A stretch of DNA of 64,000 bases from an uncultured Collinsella sp. (GTDB lineage: Bacteria; Actinomycetota; Coriobacteriia; Coriobacteriales; Coriobacteriaceae): positions 1 to 64,000 of the forward strand of contig CABRHX010000011.1 of assembly GCA_902470805.1 (NCBI GenBank), given 5' to 3'. This document shows positions 7,260-16,550 of the stretch, piece after piece. A program made the position numbers and the translations under genes. Numbering within the stretch: position 1 is the first letter of the stretch; every line of letters begins with the position of its first letter. Below the pieces are notes generated by a model. That model saw only the letters and a program-made list of their open reading frames with translations, was not told where the DNA came from and searched no databases.

Positions 7260-9833
7260 TTACTTGTCGGCGGCTGCTTTCTTGGCAGTCGACTTCTTGG
7301 CCGTCGTCTTTTTGGCGGTCGTCTTCTTAGCCGTCGTCTTCTTTGCCGTACTCGCCTTGGTCGCAGTTTTGCGGCCGCGAGCCGGCTTCTTCTCCTTGGT
7401 CGGGCAGTCCATGTTGACGCAGATGCGCCACGGACCGCGCGCCGTGTTGACCACCACGATGGGGGCACCGCACTCGGGGCAGGTCTCGCCCGTCGCCTCG
7501 AGCTTGCCGCGCGCCGGCAGCGGATAGCTCACGCCGCAATCGTCATAGTTGGTGCAGCGGATAAAGCGCTTGCCGCTTTTTTCGCTCTTGTGCGCGATCA
7601 GATCGCCATGGCGTCCGGCCTCGGCGCACACCTTGCACTCGCCCACCTTAAGGTCGGGCTCGTAGTTGGTGGGGCACGTGGGGTTCACGCAAATCTCGAA
7701 GGCCTTCTGGCGGAACGGCTGGCACTTAATGCGCGGCGCGCCGCACTCGGGGCACACGGCCGCCTCGCCCTCGAGCGGGCTTACCTTGACGCCGCTCGGC
7801 ACCGGATAGGTCACATCGCAGTCGGGCCAGCCCATGCAGCCGATAAAGCTGCCGCGGGTCTTGGCGCTCGTCTTCATAACCAGGTCCTTGCCGCACTTGG
7901 GGCAAGCGCCCACGCGCGCATCGGCCGTGACGGCGTCGCTGATGGCGTCGCCCAGCTCCTGCGTGTGCTTGAGCAGCTCGTCGAGCACGCCAGCCAGCAG
8001 CGCGCGCGAGTGCGTCACGACATGCTCTTCGGTATCCTCGCCGCGCTCCACACGGGTCATGTCGCCATCGAGCTCGCTGGTCATATCGGGGCTCGTGATG
8101 CGCGGGGCAAACTGCGACAGTGCATCGATAATGGCGATGCCCAGCTGACTCGGCTCCACGGGATCGTTTTTGAGATAGCGCACGGCGTACAGGCGCTCGA
8201 TGATGCTCGCGCGCGTGGACTTGGTGCCCAGGCCGCGCTTTTCCATCTCCTGCACGAGCTTGCCCTGGCTGTAGCGCGCGGGCGGCTCGGTCTGCTTGGC
8301 CTCGAGCTTAATGTCGAACACGTCGACCGTATCGCCCTGCTCCAGCGGCGGCATCTGCTCGTCGCGCTTGAGTCCGTACGGGTACGCCTCGCGGAAACCC
8401 GGGGTCACGAGCACATCGCCCGAAGCCACGAACGACTCGCCGTTCACGTCGAGCTCGAGCTTAGTGTTTTCGATGGTCGCGGGACCCATAAGCGTCGCTA
8501 GGAAGCGGCGGGCGATGAGGTCGTAGAGCTTGCGCTGGCCGCCGTCGAGCGTGGACGGATCGCCCTCGCCCGTGGGATAGATAGGCGGGTGGTCGGTGGT
8601 CTCGACCTTGCCGCGCGTGGGCTTCATGGGGCCGGCGAGGACCTTTTTGCACACGGGCGCCAGCGCCGGGTTGATCTTTGCAAGGTCACTCACCACAGCG
8701 CCCAGATCAAGCGTCGCGGGGTATACGGTATTGTCGACACGCGGGTAGCTGATGAGGCCCGCCATGTAGAGGGACTCGGCGATGCGCATGGTACGCGCAG
8801 GCGAGATACCCTCGGCTGCGGCGGCAGCCTGCAGCGAGGTGGTCGCAAACGGCGTGGGCGGCTGCTGCTTGCGCGAGCGCTTGGTCACCGCGGCGACGGT
8901 TGCCGTCTTGGCACCGTCAACGTGACCGTACGCCGTCTCAGCAGCATCCTTGTCGGTAAAGCGCGCCGTCTTGTGCGCGATCTTAAAGCGATCGTCCTCG
9001 GCAGCGCCTTGCGCGGCGCCCATGCCGCGAATCTGCCAATAGTCCTCGGGCACAAACGCCATGCGCTCGCGTTCGCGCTCGACCACCAGGGCAAGCGTCG
9101 GCGTCTGCACGCGGCCGGCGGAACGCACGTTGCCAAAGCCGCCAAACTTGGCGAGCGTCAGGTAGCGCGTGAGCACCGCACCCCAAATGAGGTCGATGTG
9201 CTGACGGCTCTCGCCGGCGTCGGCCAGGTTCTGGTCGAGCGAGACAAGGTTATCGAAGGCCTGCGTGATCTCGGCCTTGGTAAACGAAGAATACTGGGCG
9301 CGGGCGACCGGCAAGTCGGGCGCCACCTCGCGCACCTTGTTGAGGGCGTCCGAACCGATCAGCTCGCCCTCGCGATCGAAGTCCGTGGCGATGATGACGC
9401 TGTCGGACTTTTTGGCGAGGTTCTTAAGCGAGCGGATGAGTTCCTTCTCGGCCGGCAGCTTAATGACGGGTGCCCAGGTGAGATACGGCAGACTCTCGAG
9501 CTTCCAGCCCTTGATGGAGATGCCGTCGGCAAGAAACGGCTTGCGTTTGGTGTCGTAGGGCGGGCGTGCCAGGCCATCGGGCATGTCGGCCGGCAGCATC
9601 TCGCCGTCCTCGGTGACCGAATACCAGCCCAGCTTTTTATCGAACAGTACGCTGTCGCAAAAATCGGGCGCAAGGATGTGACCGGCAAGACCGATCGTCA
9701 CGCACTCCTCGCCCTTCCACTCAAAACGGTAGATGGCGGTGTTGTACACCTTGTCCTTTTTGGGCTTGCCCGTGGACAGCCGCTCGGCGATCTGACGCGC
9801 GGCGTCGTTTTTCTCGGCGATGATGAGCTTCAA
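7260..9833 (-). CDS. topA: Type IA DNA topoisomerase (archaeal-type topoisomerase I)
   Basis: 857 residues. It relaxes negative supercoils through a Tyr-phosphate intermediate. The TOPRIM domain carries E7 and DFDREGE (151-157). SAGRVQTPTL is near 238, and the catalytic Tyr is Y363 in ISYPRVDNT. This sub-type resembles archaeal TopA more than E. coli TopA. Four C-terminal zinc ribbons (CPKCG, CPECG, CKVC, CPECG) follow, then a Lys/Thr/Ala repeat tail of about 35 residues. The start is TTG at 9833 with GGAG upstream. The opposite strand has a long open frame that is a composition artefact. Confidence 0.93.
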   Translation of the reverse strand: MKLIIAEKNDAARQIAERLSTGKPKKDKVYNTAIYRFEWKGEECVTIGLAGHILAPDFCDSVLFDKKLGWYSVTEDGEMLPADMPDGLARPPYDTKRKPFLADGISIKGWKLESLPYLTWAPVIKLPAEKELIRSLKNLAKKSDSVIIATDFDREGELIGSDALNKVREVAPDLPVARAQYSSFTKAEITQAFDNLVSLDQNLADAGESRQHIDLIWGAVLTRYLTLAKFGGFGNVRSAGRVQTPTLALVVERERERMAFVPEDYWQIRGMGAAQGAAEDDRFKIAHKTARFTDKDAAETAYGHVDGAKTATVAAVTKRSRKQQPPTPFATTSLQAAAAAEGISPARTMRIAESLYMAGLISYPRVDNTVYPATLDLGAVVSDLAKINPALAPVCKKVLAGPMKPTRGKVETTDHPPIYPTGEGDPSTLDGGQRKLYDLIARRFLATLMGPATIENTKLELDVNGESFVASGDVLVTPGFREAYPYGLKRDEQMPPLEQGDTVDVFDIKLEAKQTEPPARYSQGKLVQEMEKRGLGTKSTRASIIERLYAVRYLKNDPVEPSQLGIAIIDALSQFAPRITSPDMTSELDGDMTRVERGEDTEEHVVTHSRALLAGVLDELLKHTQELGDAISDAVTADARVGACPKCGKDLVMKTSAKTRGSFIGCMGWPDCDVTYPVPSGVKVSPLEGEAAVCPECGAPRIKCQPFRQKAFEICVNPTCPTNYEPDLKVGECKVCAEAGRHGDLIAHKSEKSGKRFIRCTNYDDCGVSYPLPARGKLEATGETCPECGAPIVVVNTARGPWRICVNMDCPTKEKKPARGRKTATKASTAKKTTAKKTTAKKTTAKKSTAKKAAADK

Positions 9834-9887
9834 AAGAGGCTCCTATCTCGTATCTCTGCGGCTACGCCCGCCCGTATGGCGGCCGAC

Positions 9888-10571
9888 TTACGCCCTTGCT
9901 TGCTCAATCTGCCCGATGAGCCAATCACACCAGGCATCCATGCCCTCGCCCTTGCGCGCGCTCACGGCAAACCGCGGCGCCTGCGGATTGAGGTCATCGA
10001 GTGTCTTAGTATACCTATCCATGTCAAAATCGAAAGCCGGAGCCACGTCGACCTTGTTGAGCAGCTGCGCGCCGGCGTGTTGGAAGATGCCCGGGTACTT
10101 GATAGGCTTGTCGTCGCCCTCGGGCACCGAAAGAATCATGATGGACAGGTTCTCGCCCAGGTCAAAGTCGACTGGGCAGACCAGGTTACCCACGTTTTCG
10201 ATAAAGATGACGTCGATGTTTTGAAGGCCCACCGCCTGGTCGAACGCGTCGACGGCCTCCATGATCATGTTGCCCTCGAGATGGCACAGGCCGCCCGTAT
10301 TGATCTGGATGGCGGGCATGCCGGCTTCCTTCATGGTGATGGCGTCGACGTCCGAGGCGATATCGCCCTCGATGACGGCGCAACGCAGGCCGGCCTTGTC
10401 GCGTAGGCGCTCGTTGGTGCCCAAAATCGTGGTGGTCTTACCCGAGCCGGGGCTCGACAGCACATTGATCACATAGGTGTTTGTCTCTTTAAATCGCTGA
10501 CGCAGCTGATCTGCCAGACGCTCATTGCGCGACAGAATCGGCGACGCGATATCAATCGTTTTCTCGGCCAT
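9888..10571 (-). CDS. hypB: Hydrogenase nickel incorporation GTPase HypB
   Basis: 227 residues from ATG 10571 (AAGGAG upstream; the frame opens three codons earlier). A SIMIBI GTPase that helps insert Ni into [NiFe]-hydrogenase. The P-loop SSPGSGKTTT is near residue 40, and GDIASDVDA and the metal-site Cys/His of GLCHLEGN are present. The N-terminal CxxCGC motif and His-rich stretch of some HypB proteins are absent. It is followed by topA and preceded by hypA. The hydrogenase itself is not in the window. Confidence 0.93.
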   Translation of the reverse strand: MAEKTIDIASPILSRNERLADQLRQRFKETNTYVINVLSSPGSGKTTTILGTNERLRDKAGLRCAVIEGDIASDVDAITMKEAGMPAIQINTGGLCHLEGNMIMEAVDAFDQAVGLQNIDVIFIENVGNLVCPVDFDLGENLSIMILSVPEGDDKPIKYPGIFQHAGAQLLNKVDVAPAFDFDMDRYTKTLDDLNPQAPRFAVSARKGEGMDAWCDWLIGQIEQARA

Positions 10572-10626
10572 ACTCGGCACTCCTTACTTTGGCCCCTTTA
10601 TACCCCATCACCAGATGGCTAGCGGG

Positions 10627-10983
10627 CTAATCGTCGGGGGTTTCGATTTCGATACTTGCGATGTCGAGCTCGCGACCGTGCAGCAGGCGCACGTTGGCGC
10701 CGCCACACTGGGGACAACGACAATGAAAGCGATCATGCTCGAAAACCTCGCCGCAATCCAGGCACTCGCTTTGCGGATGGACTTCCTTCACGGCAAGCTC
10801 GCAGCCTTGCGTGAGCGGATCCTCGTCGCGAAACGTCTCCCACGCAAAGTCGAGCGCCTCGCGCACGACTTCGGTCATATCCCCGATACGCAGCGTTACC
10901 AAAACGGCGCGCGAGGCCCCCGCCCCACGCGCCGCACGAATCACTGTATCGAGTATGCCGTTGACAATGCCAACCTCGTGCAT
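10627..10983 (-). CDS. hypA: Hydrogenase maturation nickel metallochaperone HypA
   Basis: 118 residues, the normal length. The N-terminal MHEVGIV provides the Ni-binding His2. Two CxxC pairs (CLDC near 75 and CPQC near 92) form the structural zinc site. It hands nickel to HypB and the hydrogenase large subunit. AGGAG lies nine bases before the ATG. It sits 55 bp upstream of hypB and directly downstream of tatC in the same direction. Confidence 0.94.
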   Translation of the reverse strand: MHEVGIVNGILDTVIRAARGAGASRAVLVTLRIGDMTEVVREALDFAWETFRDEDPLTQGCELAVKEVHPQSECLDCGEVFEHDRFHCRCPQCGGANVRLLHGRELDIASIEIETPDD

Positions 10984-10989
10984 ACCGAT

Positions 10990-11781
10990 TTACTCCTCGT
11001 CGTCCTCATCGTCCGAGAACAGGTCCAGACGACTCACGAACAAGCCCTCCTTGCCCTCGCGCGCGGTAATGACCACGCGGGCGATGGCAAGCGAAATCTC
11101 GTAGAGCGAGAGCAGGGCGCCGTACATGAGGCCCAGCGTAACGGGCGAGCCGTCGGGCGTAATCACAGCCGAGCCCACAAGCAGGCCAACGTATACGTAA
11201 CGCCAGGCACTGCGGAAGGCCGCGTAGGACACGATATGGAAGACGGACAGGTAAAAGATGATGAGCGGCAGCTCAAACGCCACGCCAAAGCCGATCATAA
11301 AGAGCAGCTCCATGTTGACGTAGTTCTCCAGGTCGGGCAGCGCCGTAGCGACTGCCGAAGTCTCGCCGATGAGCCACTCAAAACCCGCAGGGATGATGAT
11401 GAAGTAGCAAAAGATTGCGCCCAGGAAGAACAGCACCGTCGAGGCGAGCACCGTGGGCACGACCCACTTGCGCTCGTTGGGGCGAAGCGCCGGCAGGAAA
11501 AACGCCAGAATCTGCCAGATGATCATGGGCGTGCACATGACCACGGCCATCTTGATGGCCAGCGAGAAGCGCAGACCAAAGCCACCGAGCGTGGTGGTGA
11601 TGTAGAACTTGCCGTCCGGTACAAAGGAGCGGATGGGGTCTTCCAGGATGTCGAGCACCACGGGCGTGGCGAAGTACAGCACGATAGCGGCGGCAAAGAC
11701 CGATACGACCACGATGGTCAGGCGGCGACGGAGCTCTCCCAGGTGATCGAAGAGCGGCATACGCGCAGGTCCGATAGGCAT
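10990..11781 (-). CDS. tatC: Sec-independent protein translocase TatC
   Basis: 263 residues with six membrane helices. The N-terminal signature PLFDHLGELRRRL binds the twin-arginine signal. The C-terminus ends in an acidic run. The start codon overlaps the tatA stop (TAATG). With TatA it exports folded cofactor-bearing proteins. Placement beside hypAB fits export of hydrogenase or other redox enzymes, though that link is inferred from proximity. Confidence 0.95.
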   Translation of the reverse strand: MPIGPARMPLFDHLGELRRRLTIVVVSVFAAAIVLYFATPVVLDILEDPIRSFVPDGKFYITTTLGGFGLRFSLAIKMAVVMCTPMIIWQILAFFLPALRPNERKWVVPTVLASTVLFFLGAIFCYFIIIPAGFEWLIGETSAVATALPDLENYVNMELLFMIGFGVAFELPLIIFYLSVFHIVSYAAFRSAWRYVYVGLLVGSAVITPDGSPVTLGLMYGALLSLYEISLAIARVVITAREGKEGLFVSRLDLFSDDEDDEE

Positions 11782-12362
11782 TACTCATCGCCTTCCTTCG
11801 GGGCGTCGGCGGCAGCGGTGTCGTCCTCGGCCTCGAGCTCGCGAGCGAGCTGGTCGACGACGGCCTTGCGCTTGCGGGGACGACGGGCGTAGAGGTCAGC
11901 CGTCGTGGGCTCTGCCGGCTCGGGCTCGGGCTCCGGCTCCGGCTCTGCAGCAGGTTCGGGCTCGACGGCGGCAGCGGCAGGCTCGGCGCCCTCGGCCTCC
12001 TCAGCAGCACCTTCGCCCTCAGCAGCACCCTCGCTTGCGGCCTTCTCGGCAGCAAGACGGGCGCGACGCTCGGCAAAGGTCTCCTTCTTGGCGGGCGCTG
12101 CCGTCTCGGCGGCATCCTCGTCCGCATCGGAATCGTCGTCGGTCGCAGCAGCCTTCTTGGGCTTGACCGGTGCCGACGCGGCCTCGCTCACCGGATCGAT
12201 AATCTCGGACTGAACAACGGCCGTCATCTTTTCCTGCGTCTCGCGGAACTGACGGATGGCACGGCCGATCGTGCGGCCCATCTGCGGGAGCTTATCCGGG
12301 CCAAACAGCAAAAAGCCGAAGACCACGATGATCGCGAGCTCACCCTCTCCAATACCAAACAC
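11781..12362 (-). CDS. tatA: Twin-arginine translocase TatA/TatB subunit with long low-complexity tail
   Basis: 193 residues from a GTG at 12362, chosen because GGAGG lies five bases upstream; the frame can be read from 12407 but that adds an implausible N-terminus. GIGEGELAIIVVFGFLLFGP is the single membrane helix and hinge, followed by an amphipathic helix (QMGRTIGRAIRQFRETQ). From about residue 60 the protein is an acidic/Ala/Pro-rich tail of over 100 residues with repeated Glu-Pro pairs, far longer than usual TatA. It could act as TatA or TatB; only one such subunit is seen here. Confidence 0.88.
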   Translation of the reverse strand: MFGIGEGELAIIVVFGFLLFGPDKLPQMGRTIGRAIRQFRETQEKMTAVVQSEIIDPVSEAASAPVKPKKAAATDDDSDADEDAAETAAPAKKETFAERRARLAAEKAASEGAAEGEGAAEEAEGAEPAAAAVEPEPAAEPEPEPEPEPAEPTTADLYARRPRKRKAVVDQLARELEAEDDTAAADAPKEGDE

Positions 12363-12443
12363 ACATACCTCCAAGGCTCGATGTGAGTCGAGCCCGCACC
12401 GCGCCATTCGGCCGGAACTCGTCTATTCATTCGGTCAAGTATA

Positions 12444-12471
12444 GCGCCCGGACGCCAAAACGTCCGAGCGC
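12444..12471 (-). terminator. Hairpin between the STAS gene and tatA
   Basis: GCGCCCGGACG pairs with CGTCCGAGCGC (one bulge/mismatch) over a 6-nt loop. There is no T-run on the minus strand, so termination is uncertain. Confidence 0.35.
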
Positions 12472-12516
12472 ATCACAAACATATGCCAAACGGCACGCCC
12501 TTTTGGGGGGCAAAGA

Positions 12517-12831
12517 TTATGCAGCGGTGATCGAAATCTCCTGGTCGACGCCCAACAGCTGAACCACGCGCATCACCGGGGGCTGCACATTGGTGCAGCT
12601 AAAGCGCTTGCCGTGGTCGACCGCGTGGTGCGCGGCGCCCACAAGCACGCCAATGCCCGTCGAGTCGATGTAGCTCACCTGGGCAAAATCGAGCTCAACG
12701 GCCTCAGTGGGCTGCTCGAGCGCCAGGTCGATAGCATTGCGCAGGCTGTCGGCGTTAGAGATATCGATCTCGCCGGTCACCTTAATGGTGTAGAGCTCTG
12801 GCGTGGGGTTGGTGGAAATACCCAAATCCAT
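12517..12831 (-). CDS. STAS domain anti-sigma factor antagonist (RsbV/SpoIIAA-like)
   Basis: 104 residues, a complete single STAS domain. YIDSTGIGVL places the phosphorylatable Ser at residue 57. Such proteins bind an anti-sigma kinase when unphosphorylated and free an alternative sigma factor. No partner kinase or sigma factor is in the window. AAGGAG precedes the ATG. It is flanked by tatA and an aminotransferase in the same orientation. Confidence 0.9.
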   Translation of the reverse strand: MDLGISTNPTPELYTIKVTGEIDISNADSLRNAIDLALEQPTEAVELDFAQVSYIDSTGIGVLVGAAHHAVDHGKRFSCTNVQPPVMRVVQLLGVDQEISITAA

Positions 12832-12882
12832 GTATACGCTCCTTTACGTATCGAAAGTGCGGATAGTACGGGAAGCCGCGCG

Positions 12883-14187
12883 TTAGGCGCGCTCGGCACG
12901 CGCAAGCTCGGCAGCGACGAGCTTCACAGCCAGCACCAGCACATCGAGCGCGGCCTCCAGGTCCTCGACCGTGGGATAGCTCGGCGCGATGCGGATGTTA
13001 GTGTCGCGCGGGTCCTTGCCATAGGGCCAGGTAGCACCGGCCGGCGTGAGCTTGACGCCCAGGTCGGCGCAGAGCGCGGCGACCTTCTGGGCCGAGCCCT
13101 CGGGACCATCGAAGCTTACAAAGTAGCCACCGCGGGGGTGCGTCCAAGTGGCGCAGCCCGTGTCGCCCAAGCCCTCGGTGAGCTTGCGCTCGACGGCCTC
13201 AAAGCGCGGACACAGGAACTCGGCATGCTTTTTCATGTGCTCCTTGACCGCCTCGATGGTAGGAAGGAAGCGCACGTGACGCAGCTGGTTGAGCTTGTCG
13301 GCGCTGATGAGGCCGGCCTTCAGGCGCTTGGAGAACTCGGCGATGACCGCGGGGCTCGCACCGATAAAGCCGATGCCAGCGCCCGGGAAGGTGATCTTGG
13401 ACGTCGAGGCAAAGGCCACCACGCGGTCCTCGGTACCCGTCGCGCGGGCAAGATCGAAGATGTTGGCGAGCTCGTCGGTCTCGTCGTACAGATCGTGCAC
13501 GCAGTAAGCGTTGTCCCAGAAGATGCGGAAATCGGGCGCGGCCGTGGGCATCTCGACCAGGCGGCGCACAGTGTCCTCGCTAAAGGTGATGCCCGTGGGG
13601 TTGGAATACTTGGGCACGCACCAGATGCCCTTAATGGAGTCGTCGGCGGCAACGAGGCGCTCGATCTCGTCCATGTCGGGGCCGTTGTCGGTCATCGCGA
13701 CGGGGACGTTCTCGATGCCCAAGTCGGCGGTGATGCCAAAGTGGCGATCGTAGCCGGGAACGGGGCACAGGAACTTGACCTTCTTGCCGTCGTGCGCGGC
13801 CTCGTAAGCCTCCCAAGGCTCGCTGCCGCACGAGCCACAGCGCCAGAACATGCCGGCGATGTCGTGCTCAATCAGCAGGCTCGACGAACCCAGTACGAGC
13901 GTCTGCTCGGCGGGACAGCCCAGGAACTCCCCTGCCAACTTGCGTGCCGAGGGAATACCCTCAAAGCAGCCGTAGTTGGAGCAGTCGACGTTGCCATCGT
14001 GCAGATCGGCGTCGGCGTTGAGGATATCGAGCATGGGTCGAGAGATGTCCACCTGGGAGGGCGACGGCTTGCCGCGGGCCATGTCGAGCGCCAGGCCCTT
14101 GGCCTTGACCTCGGCGACCTCGGCTTTGAGTGCCTCGATAGCGGCATCGAGTTCGGTGGTTTCCATCTTCTGGTAGATCGTCTGCAT
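12883..14187 (-). CDS. Class I aminotransferase of the aspartate/MocR-like 1c group
   Basis: 434 residues, PLP-dependent fold type I. The Schiff-base Lys is K264 in STSKITFPGAG. SNPTG (about 195-199) and the WDNAY aspartate region (about 224-228) are clear. The N-terminal helix and the DMARGKPSPSQ motif are typical of the Aminotran_MocR (PF12897) group, for which aspartate aminotransferase activity is reported. It is probably used for Asp/Glu interconversion. AAAGGT precedes the ATG. Confidence 0.88.
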   Translation of the reverse strand: MQTIYQKMETTELDAAIEALKAEVAEVKAKGLALDMARGKPSPSQVDISRPMLDILNADADLHDGNVDCSNYGCFEGIPSARKLAGEFLGCPAEQTLVLGSSSLLIEHDIAGMFWRCGSCGSEPWEAYEAAHDGKKVKFLCPVPGYDRHFGITADLGIENVPVAMTDNGPDMDEIERLVAADDSIKGIWCVPKYSNPTGITFSEDTVRRLVEMPTAAPDFRIFWDNAYCVHDLYDETDELANIFDLARATGTEDRVVAFASTSKITFPGAGIGFIGASPAVIAEFSKRLKAGLISADKLNQLRHVRFLPTIEAVKEHMKKHAEFLCPRFEAVERKLTEGLGDTGCATWTHPRGGYFVSFDGPEGSAQKVAALCADLGVKLTPAGATWPYGKDPRDTNIRIAPSYPTVEDLEAALDVLVLAVKLVAAELARAERA

Positions 14188-14336
14188 GGGTGCGACCTTT
14201 CGCGAAGCGGGACGTTGCAGTTCGTCTAAGTATAGACCGCCACCGCCGCAACGTTATGAAGCCGTGATAGATTAAGTACATCGCAATAAATTACGAATCG
14301 CCGCGCATGCCGGCGTGGGGCGCCCAAGGAGGCACT

Positions 14337-14591
14337 ATGGAGTACGGATCGTTCCAGGCCGAGGAATTCGGCGACCTGCAGCGCCTGGTCGACGGACTGT
14401 TTTACGATCGCCACGCCATCGACCGCCTAGATCTGATCGTACAGGCCGAGATCTTGGACCTGGCGCCCGACCTCATGGAAATCGTCAACCTGCTACCGCC
14501 CGGCTATTACGACCGCCAGTCACTTTGCGACCAGCTCAACTCCGCCTTGGCCGCCCACGGCTGGGGCGCCGTCTACGGCACCGTGGAATAA
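14337..14591 (+). CDS. Small conserved hypothetical acidic protein
   Basis: 84 residues from ATG 14337 with AAGGAGG ten bases upstream; an earlier in-frame start at 14307 lacks a Shine-Dalgarno. It is acidic and helical with no signal peptide or known motif. It is divergent from the aminotransferase gene and ends just before the family-F inverted-repeat element at 14608. The strong ribosome site and non-random sequence support a real gene; I cannot name its function. Confidence 0.75.
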   Translation: MEYGSFQAEEFGDLQRLVDGLFYDRHAIDRLDLIVQAEILDLAPDLMEIVNLLPPGYYDRQSLCDQLNSALAAHGWGAVYGTVE

Positions 14592-14607
14592 ACCTAGTCA
14601 TTGGGGC

Positions 14608-14841
14608 CTGTGGCCAAAAAATAGCAAATATGAGTACTGTTACTTTTTTAGTAACAGCGATTTTGAATTAAAAAGGCCAGTCTTGGCCTTTTGTGTCCGG
14701 TTTTGGAAGGATGTATCGGCATTTTTCGTCCAGCAATACAATCGTTAATGCACAGACAGAATAGATTTGTACATTATTTTTCGCGCCTAAAATGAAACGC
14801 CGTTTGTGACAGTACTCACAAACGGCGTTTTTTGGCCACTG
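14608..14841. repeat. 234-bp element with imperfect 36-bp terminal inverted repeats (family F, copy 2)
   Basis: The left arm (14608-14643) and the complement of the right arm (14806-14841) match at 27 of 36 positions. The left arm holds the same 20-nt core as the arms at 110-326, followed by CTGTTAC-N7-GTAACAG. The right end folds into a 15-bp perfect hairpin (795-809 with 816-830 of this 14-kb block) ending in T, so it could also act as a terminator for nhaA or the small gene. The interior is AT-rich with no gene. Confidence 0.65.
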
Positions 14842-14923
14842 GGGTGTCCGGCAGGTGGCAAGTACCACTCAAAACCGCATTTCACACGCGCTCGAGCAGG
14901 CTCTGGCGTCTGTTTCTACGCGC

Positions 14924-16282
14924 CTACTCGTCCTTGGGCGCCGGGTGCTTGCAGACCACACTCATGTAGATCATGCCAAGCACGGCCGCGGTGACAGAAC
15001 CGGCAAGAATGGCGGCCTTGGCAGCCAGAACCTCGAACTGGGCCGTCGGGAAGGCAAGGCCACTGATGAGAATCGACATGGTAAAGCCGATGCCGCCCAG
15101 AATGCCCACACCGGCAATCATGTGCCAGTTGACATTGCGCGGCAACTGGCAAGCCTTGAGCTTAACCAGGGCGAACGTCATGCCAAAGATGCCGATCGGC
15201 TTGCCCAGCAGCATGCCAAAGTACACGCCAAGCGTCACCGGATCGGTGAGCAGCGTGCTCATGTCAACGCCCACTAGGCGAACCTGCGCGTTCACGAACG
15301 CAAAGATCGGCAGGATCACAAAGTTGACCGGCGTGGAGATCAGACGCTCCATGCGGATAAGCGGCGGAGTCACGCGGTGCATGACGCGCTCGACCTTGGT
15401 GGTCGAGACGGTAAAGTCATGCTGGCCCAGGATGTGCGCCTCGTCGTCGTAGCGGTCATCGAGCAGCGGCAGGCACTCGCCCAACCAATCGGTGAGGCTA
15501 TCGAGCTTGACGCCGCACTTGGCCGGGATGGTGAAGGCCAGGATGACGCCGGCAAGCGTAGCGTGTACGCCGCTCTTGAACATGCAGAACCACAACAGCA
15601 GGCCCAGTACCGAATACGGGGCAAGGCGGTAATGCTGCGTCTTGTTGAGCCACACGAGCGCGCAGGTCACAAGCGCGGCGGCGCCCAACCAAAACGGATT
15701 GGGGCTCTGACCGTAGAAGATGGCGATGGCGGCGATGGAAATGAGGTCGTCGGCGATGGCGAGCGTCGAGAAGAACACGCGCACGCCGTTGGGCACGCGA
15801 TTGCCCAAAAGCGACAGCACGCCCAGCGCAAAGGCAATATCGGTTGCCATGGGGATGGCCCAACCGTTGCGGGCGCCGGCATGGTTAAAGATCAGGTAGA
15901 TGCAGGCGGGAACGACGACGCCGCCCACGGCCGCCAGCATGGGAAGCATGGCCTGACGCGGATTCTTGAGCTCACCGACCGTCATCTCGTACTTAAGCTC
16001 GATGCCCACCAGCAAAAAGAAGATCGCCATAAGGAAGTCGTTGACGAAAAGCTCAACGGTGAGACCGGCCGTAAGGTTGCCCAGACCCACATACAACGGG
16101 GTCTCCAAAAAGTGATGGATGGCCTCGTAGGCATCGGTGTTGGCGCAAATGACGGCGGCGATGGCGGCGAAGACCATGACGGCGGCGGAAATCGTGCCGT
16201 TCTCGGCGATGCGCTCCCAAATGTCATGGCGCTCAAAACGCTTGCGCTCACGGACGTTAAACAGCTGCTCGGGTGCTGCCAT
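14924..16282 (-). CDS. nhaA: Na+/H+ antiporter NhaA
   Basis: 452 residues with about eleven or twelve membrane helices. The paired ion-binding aspartates are visible in STLAIADDLIS, and the family motifs near TDIAFALGVL are intact. It exchanges cytoplasmic Na+ for external H+. A longer loop after the central helices (roughly residues 260-310) is hydrophilic. AAAGGAG precedes the ATG. The leader contains a small stem ACGGGA-GTCT-TCCCGT and a T-run upstream, so attenuation is conceivable but not shown. Confidence 0.93.
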   Translation of the reverse strand: MAAPEQLFNVRERKRFERHDIWERIAENGTISAAVMVFAAIAAVICANTDAYEAIHHFLETPLYVGLGNLTAGLTVELFVNDFLMAIFFLLVGIELKYEMTVGELKNPRQAMLPMLAAVGGVVVPACIYLIFNHAGARNGWAIPMATDIAFALGVLSLLGNRVPNGVRVFFSTLAIADDLISIAAIAIFYGQSPNPFWLGAAALVTCALVWLNKTQHYRLAPYSVLGLLLWFCMFKSGVHATLAGVILAFTIPAKCGVKLDSLTDWLGECLPLLDDRYDDEAHILGQHDFTVSTTKVERVMHRVTPPLIRMERLISTPVNFVILPIFAFVNAQVRLVGVDMSTLLTDPVTLGVYFGMLLGKPIGIFGMTFALVKLKACQLPRNVNWHMIAGVGILGGIGFTMSILISGLAFPTAQFEVLAAKAAILAGSVTAAVLGMIYMSVVCKHPAPKDE

Positions 16283-16490
16283 GGGCGGCTCCTTTCACGG
16301 GAAGACTCCCGTCTTAAAAAAGCACGGCCCGCCCAGATGGCGGCGCCGCGCTCTAACGTATTACGCTTGCATCTAGCCTACCCTGCACGACAAGCGCACA
16401 AGCACGGCCGAAAAGCGGAACCACAGGTTGAACATTATTTGCTCAACGGCGCGGGCGCGCCTGTCCAAGAGACGACGCGACGCCGTGCAC

Positions 16491-16529
16491 AAAAAACGAC
16501 CGGAGCGCGGGGCGTCCGCGATCCGGTCG
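16491..16529 (-). terminator. Terminator of ppaC
   Basis: CGACCGGA / TCCGGTCG stem with an inner GC-rich part, followed on the minus strand by six T. Confidence 0.88.
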
Positions 16530-16550
16530 TCGGTGTTAGGTCAAAAGAAC

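Noticed and set aside
12613..14229. 538-codon open frame opposite the STAS and aminotransferase genes
   Set aside because: Antisense artefact of high G+C codon use; both minus-strand genes are certain.
16283..16430. nhaA leader considered as a sodium riboswitch
   Set aside because: Only a small stem and a T-run are visible; I could not match a known riboswitch core.
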